NCBI GenBank assembly: GCA_002293615.1
Contig: DBDN01000086.1
Span: 59,877-84,646, forward strand
Reading direction: 5' to 3'
DNA from: Betaproteobacteria bacterium UBA931
Lineage (GTDB): Bacteria; Pseudomonadota; Gammaproteobacteria; Burkholderiales; Casimicrobiaceae
Length of the DNA: 24,770 bases
A program made the translations under genes and the position numbers. This document shows positions 7,506-15,007 of the stretch, one piece after another (positions within the stretch are counted from its first letter, which is position 1; each line of letters begins with the position of its first letter). Below the pieces are notes generated by a model that had not been told where the DNA came from, did not search any database, and saw nothing but the letters and a program-made list of their open reading frames with translations.

Positions 7506-8171
7506 ATGATGCGTTTATCGGTTGCTACATACAATATTCACAAAGGTGTTTCGCAGCTGCGTAGGCAACCGCGGTTGCATACCATGCGAAATCATCTTCG
7601 GGGGCTTGATGCGGATATTGTATTTTTGCAGGAAGTGCGTGGCGCGGGCAGGAACACAAGAAAACGCGTGGTACTTCCCGAAGGATTGCCGCAGTATGCT
7701 TTTCTGGCGGATTGTCACTGGTTTTTTGCTTATGGCCGCAATGCCGATACCAAGCACGGGCACCATGGCAATGCGCTGTTGTCGCGCTATCCGATTCTGC
7801 ACCAGGAGAACACGGATATCTCCGCGCATTGGCTGGAACAGCGTGGTTTTCTTTATTGCAGGCTCAATGTGCATCCGTCGTTGCCGCGATTGCATTGCCT
7901 GAACGTGCATTTGGGCCTTTTTGAGCATTGGCGCAGAAAGCAGTTGGCAACGGTCATTGCATATATTCACGACATTATTCCCGATGATGAGCCGTTACTG
8001 ATGGCGGGCGATTTCAACGACTGGAATAAAAAAGGACACGCTTATTTGAGACGCTCGCTTAATGTGACCGATGCTTTTGTAACGAGTCGGGGCGTTTCGG
8101 CGCGGACTTTCCCATCGATTTTTCCGCTTTTGCCGCTGGATCGTATTTATGTACGCGGTTTTCAGGTATGA
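7506..8171 (+). CDS. Endonuclease/exonuclease/phosphatase-family protein, cut short by in-frame TGA
   Basis: The 221-residue reading frame carries most of the EEP (DNase I-like) fold: TYNIHKG (Asn10), LQEV (Glu43), GNALLSRYP, NVHLGL, the AGDFNDW motif (Asp169, Asn171) and LDRIYVRGF (Asp212). It stops at TGA 8169-8171 before the catalytic SDH motif that closes all active members. The same frame continues after the stop for 31 more codons and contains SDHATLTAEIEL (8211-8246), so the intact gene would be 7506-8267 with about 253 residues, the normal length. As read, the enzyme lacks its catalytic His and is probably inactive, unless this is a sequencing error. Two ATGs (7506, 7509) are possible starts; the ribosome site is weak. 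Substrate is unknown: nucleic acid, or phosphoester lipids. Confidence 0.85.
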   Translation: MMRLSVATYNIHKGVSQLRRQPRLHTMRNHLRGLDADIVFLQEVRGAGRNTRKRVVLPEGLPQYAFLADCHWFFAYGRNADTKHGHHGNALLSRYPILHQENTDISAHWLEQRGFLYCRLNVHPSLPRLHCLNVHLGLFEHWRRKQLATVIAYIHDIIPDDEPLLMAGDFNDWNKKGHAYLRRSLNVTDAFVTSRGVSARTFPSIFPLLPLDRIYVRGFQV

Positions 8172-8267
8172 GATACTCGGGTTTACGGCGGGCCGCGCGC
8201 ATCAAGGATGTCCGACCATGCGACACTGACGGCTGAGATCGAGTTGAAAAATATCAAGGCACATTGA
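8172..8267 (+). pseudogene. Detached C-terminal end of the EEP-family gene
   Basis: These 31 codons plus stop continue the frame of the upstream hydrolase directly after its TGA. They encode the expected end of the fold: a VYGGPRASRM stretch, then the catalytic SDH (Ser-Asp-His at 8211-8219) and a closing strand TLTAEIEL. There is no sensible start codon and ribosome site of its own. I read it as the broken-off end of one gene split by a single nonsense change. Confidence 0.8.
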
Positions 8268-8289
8268 ATCATCGCAGGCTGACATTTTG

Positions 8290-8318
8290 TTGCAGTAAAT
8301 AAATGCCGCGCTTTATAC
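8290..8318 (+). promoter_or_regulatory. Candidate sigma-70 promoter for the glycine-zipper lipoprotein
   Basis: TTGCAG (8290-8295) and TTATAC (8313-8318) are separated by 17 bases and lie 42 bases before the start codon at 8361, in the gap after the split hydrolase. The match to TTGACA/TATAAT is moderate. Confidence 0.4.
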
Positions 8319-8360
8319 GTATTAAACATAATAAGCTTTATTCATTCGACGGGAGATAGC

Positions 8361-8798
8361 ATGAAAAAAATACTGATAACAATCTGTTCAACAGCTGTTT
8401 TGCTGCTGTCCGGTTGTGCGACGTATTCAACGACGGGCAATACTTATTCAGGCGGTTCGACGCGCATCGAATACGGCACAATCATCAATATGGTTTATCT
8501 TAAGGCCAACAACACCAGCCCGATTTCGCTAGGTGCGATTCTTGGCGGTGCGGCTGGCGGGCTGATTGGACATCAATTGGGCGGTGGTACGGGGAATACG
8601 ATTTTTACGATTGTTGGCGCTATTGCCGGCGCGACTGCGGGCAATAAAGTACAACATTCGGTTGAAAAGGATCGCGTTGAAATTTCCGTGCGTTTGGATT
8701 CGGGCGCCGATCTTGTGGTGAGCCAGGTTGCCGAAGGGCAAGAATTTCACGTCGGCGATCGAGTTCGCATCATTGATAACAAAATTTATCGCTATTGA
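8361..8798 (+). CDS. Glycine-zipper outer-membrane lipoprotein (SlyB/17 kDa antigen-like)
   Basis: The 145-residue product starts with a lipoprotein signal peptide ending in the lipobox LLSGC, so Cys19 would be lipidated; the +2 residue is Ala, which favours sorting to the outer membrane. Residues about 57-97 form a glycine zipper with GxxxG-type repeats (LGAILGGAAGGLIG, VGAIAGATAGNKV), as in the SlyB and Rickettsia 17 kDa antigen families. The C-terminal part is a small strand-rich domain ending in VGDRVRIIDNKIYRY. The role is envelope integrity or stress in related proteins; nothing here fixes it. GGGAG lies 5 bases before the ATG. The gene has its own likely promoter and is convergent with menE. 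Confidence 0.9.
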   Translation: MKKILITICSTAVLLLSGCATYSTTGNTYSGGSTRIEYGTIINMVYLKANNTSPISLGAILGGAAGGLIGHQLGGGTGNTIFTIVGAIAGATAGNKVQHSVEKDRVEISVRLDSGADLVVSQVAEGQEFHVGDRVRIIDNKIYRY

Positions 8799-8853
8799 TT
8801 TAATTATTTTCCAATAAACAAGAGCACCGGAGTGAAGTGATAGAGCGTTTTTG

Positions 8854-10245
8854 TTATTGCGGCGCGTGTTTCTGATTGACCCATTCTTGGATTGCGTGCC
8901 GGGGGATTTTTATCGCCCCGTTTTTTAATGAGTCGGGCAGTTCATAATAACAGACCGGCTGTTGAAAACGGGCAAGTTTGTCTTGCAGCCAAGCACAAAT
9001 TTCATCAAACGAGACGGTGTCGTTTTTTTCCAGTACCGCTACCGGGCGTTGCCCAAACTCGGCGTCGTGGACAGGAACGACAATCGCTTGCCGGACAGCC
9101 GGGTGTTGTTGCAGGACGCGTTCGATATTTTCCGGTTGGATGCCCTCGCCGCCGCTGAAGAAAAGATGATCGAGACGGCCAAGAACACGTAATTCGCCAT
9201 TTTCAAATACGCCGCGGTCACGTGTGCGCAACCAACCCTCGTTATCGGTGAACGGAGATATGCCACCATTGCGCCAATAGCCCATAGCCATACCTGCACC
9301 GCGCAATCGGATTTCCTCATCGACAATTTTGATCTCACGCCCCGGCAAAGCATTGCCGACGCCGGGCAGCGCGTCGGCGCGTTTGGCGCAGACCGTGGAC
9401 GCCATTTCGGTCAGGCCATACCCGCACCAGCAGGTGATGCCCGCTTGCTCGGCGCGTTGGACAAGATCGACCGGGATCATGGCGCCACCGAGCAGCACTT
9501 CTTTTAATATTAGGTTTCCTAAAAAACCCTCCAGCAAGCGGAGTAGTTGCGTCGGTACCAGCGATGCGTGCGTACACCCGCGCAATGCAAAGCCAAGAGG
9601 AAGTGATGTACGCAGCGCCATTTGCGCGCCTGCCGACAGCCAACGCCAAACAATACCCTGCCCGGAAACATGAAAAAGCGGCAGCGAAAGCAGCCAACAG
9701 TCGTTTTCCCGATAATGCATTGCGGCGAGTACGCCGTCGGCGTTATCAAGATGTGCGTTGATGTGGTGTACCGCGGCCTTGGGTGTTCCCGTCGATGCCG
9801 AAGTCAGCGTCATCGTTGCCGGGCGCAGGCCGTGAAAAGCGGTGGGTACAAAATTTGCGCAATTGTCAGCGTGTTGCACATAAAGCATATGCCGCGGCCA
9901 GAGACAACCTTCCATGTCGCAGACAAAAGTAATGTCGAATTCGTCCAGCAACATGCCGATTTGTGTTTTCGGGAGCTTCGGGTTGACGGGCAGCAGTCGT
10001 GCGCCGCATGATAAAACGGCAAGATAGGCTATAAGAAAATCAAAACTGTTTTTACCGAGAAGCGCGACGCTGTTTCCTTCATCGACGCCTTGTTGTTGAA
10101 ATACCACGGCGACTTGCGAAATACAATCGGTCAGCTGCTGCCAGTTGATGGCCTTATCTTCGTGCCACAGCGCGATGTGTTGCGGTTTGTGTTTTGCCCA
10201 ATACCGCCATGGATAATCGGTGAAGCGATTCGCTAAATACGCCAT
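8854..10245 (-). CDS. menE: 2-succinylbenzoate--CoA ligase
   Basis: MenE activates o-succinylbenzoate to its CoA thioester with ATP, in menaquinone synthesis. The 463-residue protein belongs to the ANL adenylate-forming superfamily and is near the length of E. coli MenE (451). Visible motifs are the ATP-binding loop TSASTGTPKA (about residues 148-157), LPLFHVSGQG, GYGLTEMAST (A5-type), the hinge region LGRLDHLFFSGGEGIQPENIE, and a C-terminal lysine in NGAIKIPRH that fits the adenylation lysine. Its first 13 bases overlap the end of menC, implying translational coupling, and it is the last gene of the men run. The neighbouring men genes make the substrate assignment firm. Confidence 0.95.
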   Translation of the reverse strand: MAYLANRFTDYPWRYWAKHKPQHIALWHEDKAINWQQLTDCISQVAVVFQQQGVDEGNSVALLGKNSFDFLIAYLAVLSCGARLLPVNPKLPKTQIGMLLDEFDITFVCDMEGCLWPRHMLYVQHADNCANFVPTAFHGLRPATMTLTSASTGTPKAAVHHINAHLDNADGVLAAMHYRENDCWLLSLPLFHVSGQGIVWRWLSAGAQMALRTSLPLGFALRGCTHASLVPTQLLRLLEGFLGNLILKEVLLGGAMIPVDLVQRAEQAGITCWCGYGLTEMASTVCAKRADALPGVGNALPGREIKIVDEEIRLRGAGMAMGYWRNGGISPFTDNEGWLRTRDRGVFENGELRVLGRLDHLFFSGGEGIQPENIERVLQQHPAVRQAIVVPVHDAEFGQRPVAVLEKNDTVSFDEICAWLQDKLARFQQPVCYYELPDSLKNGAIKIPRHAIQEWVNQKHAPQ

Positions 10246-11225
10246 ATTTCATCCAAATCATGGGCGGTTAACATTGGCGTGGCGTGGGTTGTCGGCCATG
10301 GTCGTAATACTTGTTGTGCCAGCGCGTCGGCGGTATCCAAACCCGGGACGGTGTCGGGGGTTAGCCAGGCGGCGATGCGTGCCAGCTGTGTCAGCCCCAA
10401 CGTCGATTCCATGCTGGAACTGATGATGGCGGCCAGTTGATGGCCATGCGCCGCTTGGCACTGTGCTCGACAACGGGCGATGCTTCCGGTGAGCGTCGGT
10501 TTGATGATGATTGCCGCAACACTTTCTTCGCGTCGCACGATGAAATCGTGCTCGCGCACGCTTTCGTCCCAGGCAATGGCAATACCGGTATGATGGGCAA
10601 AAGCGCGTGACGCCTCCTGAGTCTGACAAGGTTCTTCAATAAATGCGATACGCGGATAAAATACGGGTGCGATGCAATGGGCAAATATTTCCGCCTGTTT
10701 TTGCGTCATGGCGCGATTGGCGTCAAGGCGCAATGTGATATTTTTCTGCGATAGGAGGTCATGAATGAATATACCTTCCTGTTGCGGATCGCCGCGTCCG
10801 ATTTTGATTTTGATAACGGCTTCATTTGGGATGCCGTCAAAACGACTCATCAATTGCGCGCGATCGTTTCCCGCAAGAAGAAAAGCGCTTCGACAACACA
10901 TCGTTTCAGGTAACGAGCCGTCAAGCTCGGCCAGCGCACAACTGATGCCGAAGGCCGCGGAAGGCGGAAGGAAGGCGTCAATATCGCGAGCAACTTCGCT
11001 TTTGACCCACGCGCCAAGAAAAAGAAAAGCAGCCGCTTGCGCTTCATCAAGCGGCTCACAGCTGAATCCGGGTAATGGCGCGATTTCACCCCAACCTTCG
11101 CGTTCATCTCGTCGCAAACATACAAGCAGCCCGGTGCGCGAGGGCACGCGCGCATACATGGGCAATATTTCATCGCGCACCATCGGTACTTCATAACGGT
11201 ATAACGTGGCGCTGCGTTGCGGCAT
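10233..11225 (-). CDS. menC: o-Succinylbenzoate synthase
   Basis: MenC dehydrates SHCHC to o-succinylbenzoate. The 330-residue protein is an enolase-superfamily member. The expected catalytic and metal residues are visible in order: Lys141 in KIKIG, Asp168 in LDANRAM, Glu197/Glu198 in EEP, Asp220 in DES and Lys242 in KPTLTGS. E. coli MenC has 320 residues. The gene lies 23 bases after menB and overlaps menE. The ATG at 11225 has no clear Shine-Dalgarno sequence, so expression probably depends on coupling within the operon. Internal divergence is normal for this fast-evolving family, so the motif set and the context carry the call. Confidence 0.95.
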   Translation of the reverse strand: MPQRSATLYRYEVPMVRDEILPMYARVPSRTGLLVCLRRDEREGWGEIAPLPGFSCEPLDEAQAAAFLFLGAWVKSEVARDIDAFLPPSAAFGISCALAELDGSLPETMCCRSAFLLAGNDRAQLMSRFDGIPNEAVIKIKIGRGDPQQEGIFIHDLLSQKNITLRLDANRAMTQKQAEIFAHCIAPVFYPRIAFIEEPCQTQEASRAFAHHTGIAIAWDESVREHDFIVRREESVAAIIIKPTLTGSIARCRAQCQAAHGHQLAAIISSSMESTLGLTQLARIAAWLTPDTVPGLDTADALAQQVLRPWPTTHATPMLTAHDLDEIWRI

Positions 11226-11248
11226 GATCTAAAGGAGTATAGGTAACA

Positions 11249-12106
11249 TCAAGGATTACGGGTAAAACGGCTGAAGTCGGGCTGGCGTTTTTCATTGAAA
11301 GCATTACGGCCCTCCTGACCTTCTTCAGACATATAAAAAAGCATGGTGGCGTTCCCGGCGAGTTCCTGTAAGCCGGCTTGCCCGTCGCAATCGGCGTTAA
11401 GCGCGGCTTTCAGGCAGCGTAAAGCGACCGGACTGTTTTTCAGGATTTCCCGGCACCAACGTACCGTTTCCTTTTCCAAAGCGCCAAGAGACACAACGGT
11501 ATTAACAAGCCCCATGTCCAGAGCCTGCTTTGCGTTGTATTGGCGGCAAAGGAACCAGATTTCCCGCGCTTTTTTCTGCCCGACGATACGCGCCATATAC
11601 GAAGCGCCCCAGCCGCCGTCGAACGAGCCGACTTTCGGGCCGGTCTGCCCGAAGACGGCATTGTCGGCGGCAATGGTGAGATCGCACATCATATGCAGAA
11701 CATGCCCGCCGCCAATCGCGTAACCGGCAACCATTGCAATAACAGGTTTTGGGCAAGTGCGGATCTGGCGCTGGAAATCGAGAACATTCAAATGATGGGT
11801 TCCCCGATCATCCTGATAACCACCATAATCGCCACGGATTTTTTGGTCGCCGCCGGCGCAGAATGCTTTATCGCCTTCACCGGTTAGAATGATGACGCCG
11901 ATCTCGCTGTCGTAACGTGCATCACCCAGCGCGTGCATCATTTCGCTGACGGTCTGCGGGCGAAACGCGTTACGTACTTGCGGGCGGTTGATGGTAATTT
12001 TGGCAATACCGTCCGGTGATTTGTGGTAGCGAATGTCGGTATAGTTTTGGCTGTGATCTTGCCAGCGAATCGGTGCATAAAGTTCTTTTTCGTCAGGGTA
12101 AAGCAT
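11249..12106 (-). CDS. menB: 1,4-Dihydroxy-2-naphthoyl-CoA synthase
   Basis: MenB closes the second ring of the naphthoquinone by a Dieckmann-type condensation of o-succinylbenzoyl-CoA. The product is a crotonase-fold protein of 285 residues, the same length as E. coli MenB. Seen are AFCAGGDQ (oxyanion-loop region), GYAIGGGHVLHMMCDLTIAADNAVFGQTGPKVGSFDGG in conserved form near residues 128-165, and the C-terminal EEGQEGRNAFNEKRQPDF. Gly156 in the QTG triplet marks the bicarbonate-dependent type I form; type II enzymes carry Asp there. GAGG lies about 8 bases before the ATG. The gap to menH is 14 bases. From memory this protein looks very close to the enterobacterial one, but I cannot measure identity. 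Confidence 0.97.
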   Translation of the reverse strand: MLYPDEKELYAPIRWQDHSQNYTDIRYHKSPDGIAKITINRPQVRNAFRPQTVSEMMHALGDARYDSEIGVIILTGEGDKAFCAGGDQKIRGDYGGYQDDRGTHHLNVLDFQRQIRTCPKPVIAMVAGYAIGGGHVLHMMCDLTIAADNAVFGQTGPKVGSFDGGWGASYMARIVGQKKAREIWFLCRQYNAKQALDMGLVNTVVSLGALEKETVRWCREILKNSPVALRCLKAALNADCDGQAGLQELAGNATMLFYMSEEGQEGRNAFNEKRQPDFSRFTRNP

Positions 12107-12120
12107 ATAACGTTCCTCGG

Positions 12121-12882
12121 TCAGGTCGCAGAAGTGATAAAGGCATGAATTTCCCGGCCAAATGCTTTTGGGTTTTCCACATGGGCGTTATGTCCGGCAT
12201 TTGGGACAGTATGATGCGGAAAAAGTTTTGCCAGAGCGGAAAATTTTTGATCGCGTTCTCCGCATAAATAAAGGAATGGCAATGATAATGCTTGAAGCTT
12301 TTGAGTCAAACAAGGTTGTTTGCCGAGCGAAGTTGCCATCAGTAACGAGGCGACGTTTTGACCGTAATTGTTTTGCCGTTCCCGAATGAATCGGGTACGC
12401 TGCTCGTCAGACAGATCCGAAAATACCGGCTGCCGGTACCAGTCGTGTAAGACATCCGTAATGGGTTCTTGTCGGAAACGCTGTGCCCATTGTGCGTCAT
12501 GCACGAGACGCGCCGTTTTTTCGGCTTCATCCGTTAATCCCGGATGGCCGCTTTCGACAATCAGCCCGTGCAGGCCGGGTATTTTACGATGACAAACATC
12601 ATGCATAGCAAGGCGACCGCCGAGCGAATAACCAATAAGATAATAGTTTTCTATTTTGTGTGCGGCAAGCAAGGTATTGAGCGCTTGATTGAAATCGATA
12701 AAATCGTTTACCGTGAAATTGCGGGATGCGCCATGTCCGGGCAAATCAACGGCAAGGCAGGGAAATGTTGGAAACATTTCGATAATGTTGCGCCATTCGC
12801 GGCAATTGCCGATAAAGCCGTGCAAAAATACCAACCAGGGGTGTTGGCGTTGCTCGGTATGGAATGAGTCGGCCGCCAGCAT
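12121..12882 (-). CDS. menH: 2-Succinyl-6-hydroxy-2,4-cyclohexadiene-1-carboxylate synthase
   Basis: MenH is an alpha/beta-hydrolase-fold enzyme that eliminates pyruvate from SEPHCHC to give SHCHC. The 253-residue product shows the fold's landmarks: HGFIGNCREW (oxyanion region), LPGHGAS, the nucleophile elbow GYSLGGR, the acid in CGERDQKF and the histidine in GHNAH near the C-terminus. E. coli MenH has 252 residues. The ATG at 12882 shares its A with the last base of the menD stop (TGATG), so it is probably translated by coupling; an in-frame GTG one codon earlier is the alternative. The position between menD and menB fixes the identity among many similar hydrolases. Confidence 0.93.
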   Translation of the reverse strand: MLAADSFHTEQRQHPWLVFLHGFIGNCREWRNIIEMFPTFPCLAVDLPGHGASRNFTVNDFIDFNQALNTLLAAHKIENYYLIGYSLGGRLAMHDVCHRKIPGLHGLIVESGHPGLTDEAEKTARLVHDAQWAQRFRQEPITDVLHDWYRQPVFSDLSDEQRTRFIRERQNNYGQNVASLLMATSLGKQPCLTQKLQALSLPFLYLCGERDQKFSALAKLFPHHTVPNAGHNAHVENPKAFGREIHAFITSAT

Positions 12883-14576
12883 CACAGATTTTGGCAGTGG
12901 CGCACTAATTGGCTTAAGGTTTCCGCGCCTTCGCTTTTCGGTACGTTGACCTCAATCAGCGTTACCGCATCGCTGCGCCAAACATGGTCAATGGTTTCAA
13001 TCAGCGTTGAGCAATCCTGGGGCGTGGCATAGGATAAGCCGAACATCCGGGCGGCGTAGTCAAAATGAAGATCGTGCGGCATTTGATAAAAGCGCTCGCG
13101 TTCTTTTTTCGGCGTTGGCAATAGCGAGAAGATGCCGCCGCCGTTATTATTGACGACAATCAGTGCCAATGGTGTTTTGATGCGACGCAATAACGCCAGC
13201 GCATTGAGGTCATATAACGCAGAGAGATCGCCCATAACGGCCAGCGTCGGTTTTTCCGAAGCAGTGGCAACACCGGCCATCGTGGCAATGAGGCCGTCAA
13301 TGCCACTGGCACCGCGGTTGCTGTACACGGGATAACCGGCAGGAAGTTGTGCCAGCGCGTCGATCAGGCGCAGGATCAGGCTGTTGCCCAGGAAAAGCTG
13401 ACCGTCCTTGGGAAGAAATTCTGCCAGATGGTGCGCAAGCCAAGCTTCGCTTAGGTGATTGCCCAATATTTGCGCAATATATTCTTTGGCTTGAGCGCTG
13501 AACGTGGTTAAGGCACTCGCCCATGACGGCGCTTTTTTAGCGGGATGCGCGGATATCCAGTCAGAAATGGCGCAGACAATTCTGCGACCGCGATGATGCG
13601 CCGGGTCAAGGCGTCCCGGCTTGTTGTCGATCAGCCAATATTCTTGCGGAGTGCACGCGGCTTGCCATTGCAGCAACCGTTTCCCGGTCAAGTGGCTGCC
13701 GAACTGAATAACGATTTCGGCTTGATGCAAAACATGTTGTGCGCATTCGCTTGCCAACCATAAATCGACATATGGTAAAGGCTGCCCGGTTTGCGCCAAA
13801 GCATCGGCAAGCAACGGCCAGCCAAGCCGCTCTGCCCATTCGGCAATTTGATTGCCGTTTTCCGCAGGCATTTTCCCGGCGATTACCACGCCATTTTTAT
13901 GTTGCCATTGCGGCCAATCCGGTTGCCTGCACATTTGTGGAAAAGTTTCTTTGCGCAGCCATGGCTGATCGCTTTGCCACCAGGTGCTCAGCGCGTCCGG
14001 CCATGCCTGATTAATATTGGTTTTTTCTCCGTATAGCGGTTCGGCAAATGGGCAATTGATATGCAAAGCGCCAAAGCGAAGATCGGCCAGTGCATCGTCT
14101 ATGGTGGACACCAGCCACGCAGCAGGAATATTCGGCGTTGGCCGTGGTAGATTGATGGTGTGCGATGGGTGGTGTGCGAACATGTTTTCTTGCGGGATAG
14201 CTTGATTGGCGCCGCAACCAATCGCTTCCGGAGGGCGGTCTGCGGTAAGCAGTACCAACCGCTCGTCCGATAAGCCGGCTTCAATCAATGCCGGATAAAG
14301 ATTGGCGGCGGCAGTTCCCGAAGTGACGATAATTGCAACCGGTCGGCGAGATGCTTTTGCCAGCCCCAGTGCGAAATGGCCGAGTCCGCGTTCGTCGAAG
14401 TGTGTGTGGCAACATAATTTATTGTTTGCCGCAGCTTCTAATGTTAACGGTGTTGAGCGTGAGCCCGGCGCGATGCACACATCCCGAACGGCATGTCGGG
14501 TAAGCGTTTCGAGCAAAACATTTGCCCAGTGGCGGTTGAATTCGGCGCAATCGGAGCAGTCTTGCGAGGATGTCAT
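12882..14576 (-). CDS. menD: SEPHCHC synthase (MenD)
   Basis: MenD is a thiamin-diphosphate enzyme that joins 2-oxoglutarate-derived succinic semialdehyde to isochorismate, the committed step of menaquinone synthesis. The 564-residue protein matches E. coli MenD (556). Motifs are APGSRSTPL near residue 36, FDERGLGHFALGLAKA with the glutamate that activates the cofactor, TSGTAAANL (about 85-93), and the ThDP/Mg region GDLSALYDLN (449-458) to NNNGGGIFSLLP (about 476-487). It begins 427 bases downstream of the menF stop, with an opposite-strand gene in the gap, so it probably has its own promoter; a TACAAT at 14607-14612 is a candidate. The ATG at 14576 lacks a good ribosome site. Confidence 0.97.
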   Translation of the reverse strand: MTSSQDCSDCAEFNRHWANVLLETLTRHAVRDVCIAPGSRSTPLTLEAAANNKLCCHTHFDERGLGHFALGLAKASRRPVAIIVTSGTAAANLYPALIEAGLSDERLVLLTADRPPEAIGCGANQAIPQENMFAHHPSHTINLPRPTPNIPAAWLVSTIDDALADLRFGALHINCPFAEPLYGEKTNINQAWPDALSTWWQSDQPWLRKETFPQMCRQPDWPQWQHKNGVVIAGKMPAENGNQIAEWAERLGWPLLADALAQTGQPLPYVDLWLASECAQHVLHQAEIVIQFGSHLTGKRLLQWQAACTPQEYWLIDNKPGRLDPAHHRGRRIVCAISDWISAHPAKKAPSWASALTTFSAQAKEYIAQILGNHLSEAWLAHHLAEFLPKDGQLFLGNSLILRLIDALAQLPAGYPVYSNRGASGIDGLIATMAGVATASEKPTLAVMGDLSALYDLNALALLRRIKTPLALIVVNNNGGGIFSLLPTPKKERERFYQMPHDLHFDYAARMFGLSYATPQDCSTLIETIDHVWRSDAVTLIEVNVPKSEGAETLSQLVRHCQNL

Positions 14577-14606
14577 GGCAGCGCGGCTGGAGGAAACAGA
14601 TGATAA

Positions 14607-14612
14607 ATTGTA
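14607..14612 (-). promoter_or_regulatory. Candidate -10 box for menDHBCE
   Basis: On the minus strand the sequence reads TACAAT, 30 bases upstream of the menD start. No convincing -35 lies at the right distance. It is offered because menD is separated from menF by an opposite-strand gene and should need its own promoter. Confidence 0.25.
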
Positions 14613-14652
14613 GCGTACCCGATAAACGGCGAAGGTTTTTTTACGGTGATTT

Positions 14653-14681
14653 TTGGCAAGGATAAAGCGATATCGTCATAA
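14653..14681 (+). promoter_or_regulatory. Candidate promoter for the YdcH-like gene
   Basis: TTGGCA (14653-14658) and TCATAA (14676-14681) are spaced by 17 bases, about 110 bases ahead of the YdcH-like start. The -35 match is good and the -10 match is poor. A 12-bp palindrome TGCAAGCTTGCA (14691-14702) follows directly. Confidence 0.25.
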
Positions 14682-14738
14682 AAAGAGGCGTGCAAGCTTG
14701 CAAAATCCTGATTGCCAAGCTCCGAAAACAGGAATAAC

Positions 14739-14795
14739 ATGAAACCGTTCTTGGAACATAGAGTTATCATCAGCCAAGGAGGAAGAAAGCCATGA
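14739..14795 (+). other. Possible 18-codon upstream reading frame coupled to the YdcH-like gene
   Basis: ATG 14739 has AGGA 5 bases upstream and opens a frame of 18 codons (start MKPFLEHRV) whose TGA stop overlaps the start of the next gene as ATGA. The frame covers the strong ribosome site of that gene. It could be a regulatory leader peptide, but it is short enough to be chance. Confidence 0.2.
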
Positions 14796-15007
14796 ATCAG
14801 ACCGAAGTGAACGACGTCCCACAGTTGCGCGCCCGTCTTGAAGCTTTACGCGACGAACACCACAACCTCGATAAAACCATCCCCTCTTTATTTGATTCCC
14901 CCACCAGCGACGAAACAACAATCCGCGATCTCAAAAAGCGGAAACTGTTCATCAAAGACCAAATTACCGCGTTGGAGCAGAAACTGGGCTTAAGCCCGGG
15001 CGGTTAA
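14792..15007 (+). CDS. YdcH-like (DUF465) small coiled-coil protein
   Basis: The 71-residue product is highly charged and largely helical. It matches the YdcH/DUF465 pattern: LRARLEALRDEHHNLDKTI, an intervening loop, then LKKRKLFIKDQITALEQ, giving two heptad-like helices. The function of the family is unknown; members are small cytoplasmic proteins. It has the best ribosome site in the window, AAGGAGGA 8 bases before the ATG, so it is probably well expressed. It lies on the plus strand between menF and menD, both on the minus strand, and its TAA stop overlaps the menF stop through the shared palindrome TTAA at 15004-15007. SlyX is an alternative family, but the LKKRK...KDxI pattern favours YdcH. 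Confidence 0.82.
   Translation: MNQTEVNDVPQLRARLEALRDEHHNLDKTIPSLFDSPTSDETTIRDLKKRKLFIKDQITALEQKLGLSPGG

Noticed and set aside
8169..8171. UGA recoding (selenocysteine or tryptophan)
   Set aside because: Many genes in the window end properly at TGA (menD, purM, ilvE) and use TGG for Trp; no SECIS-like hairpin stands out after the codon. Mutation or sequence error is simpler.
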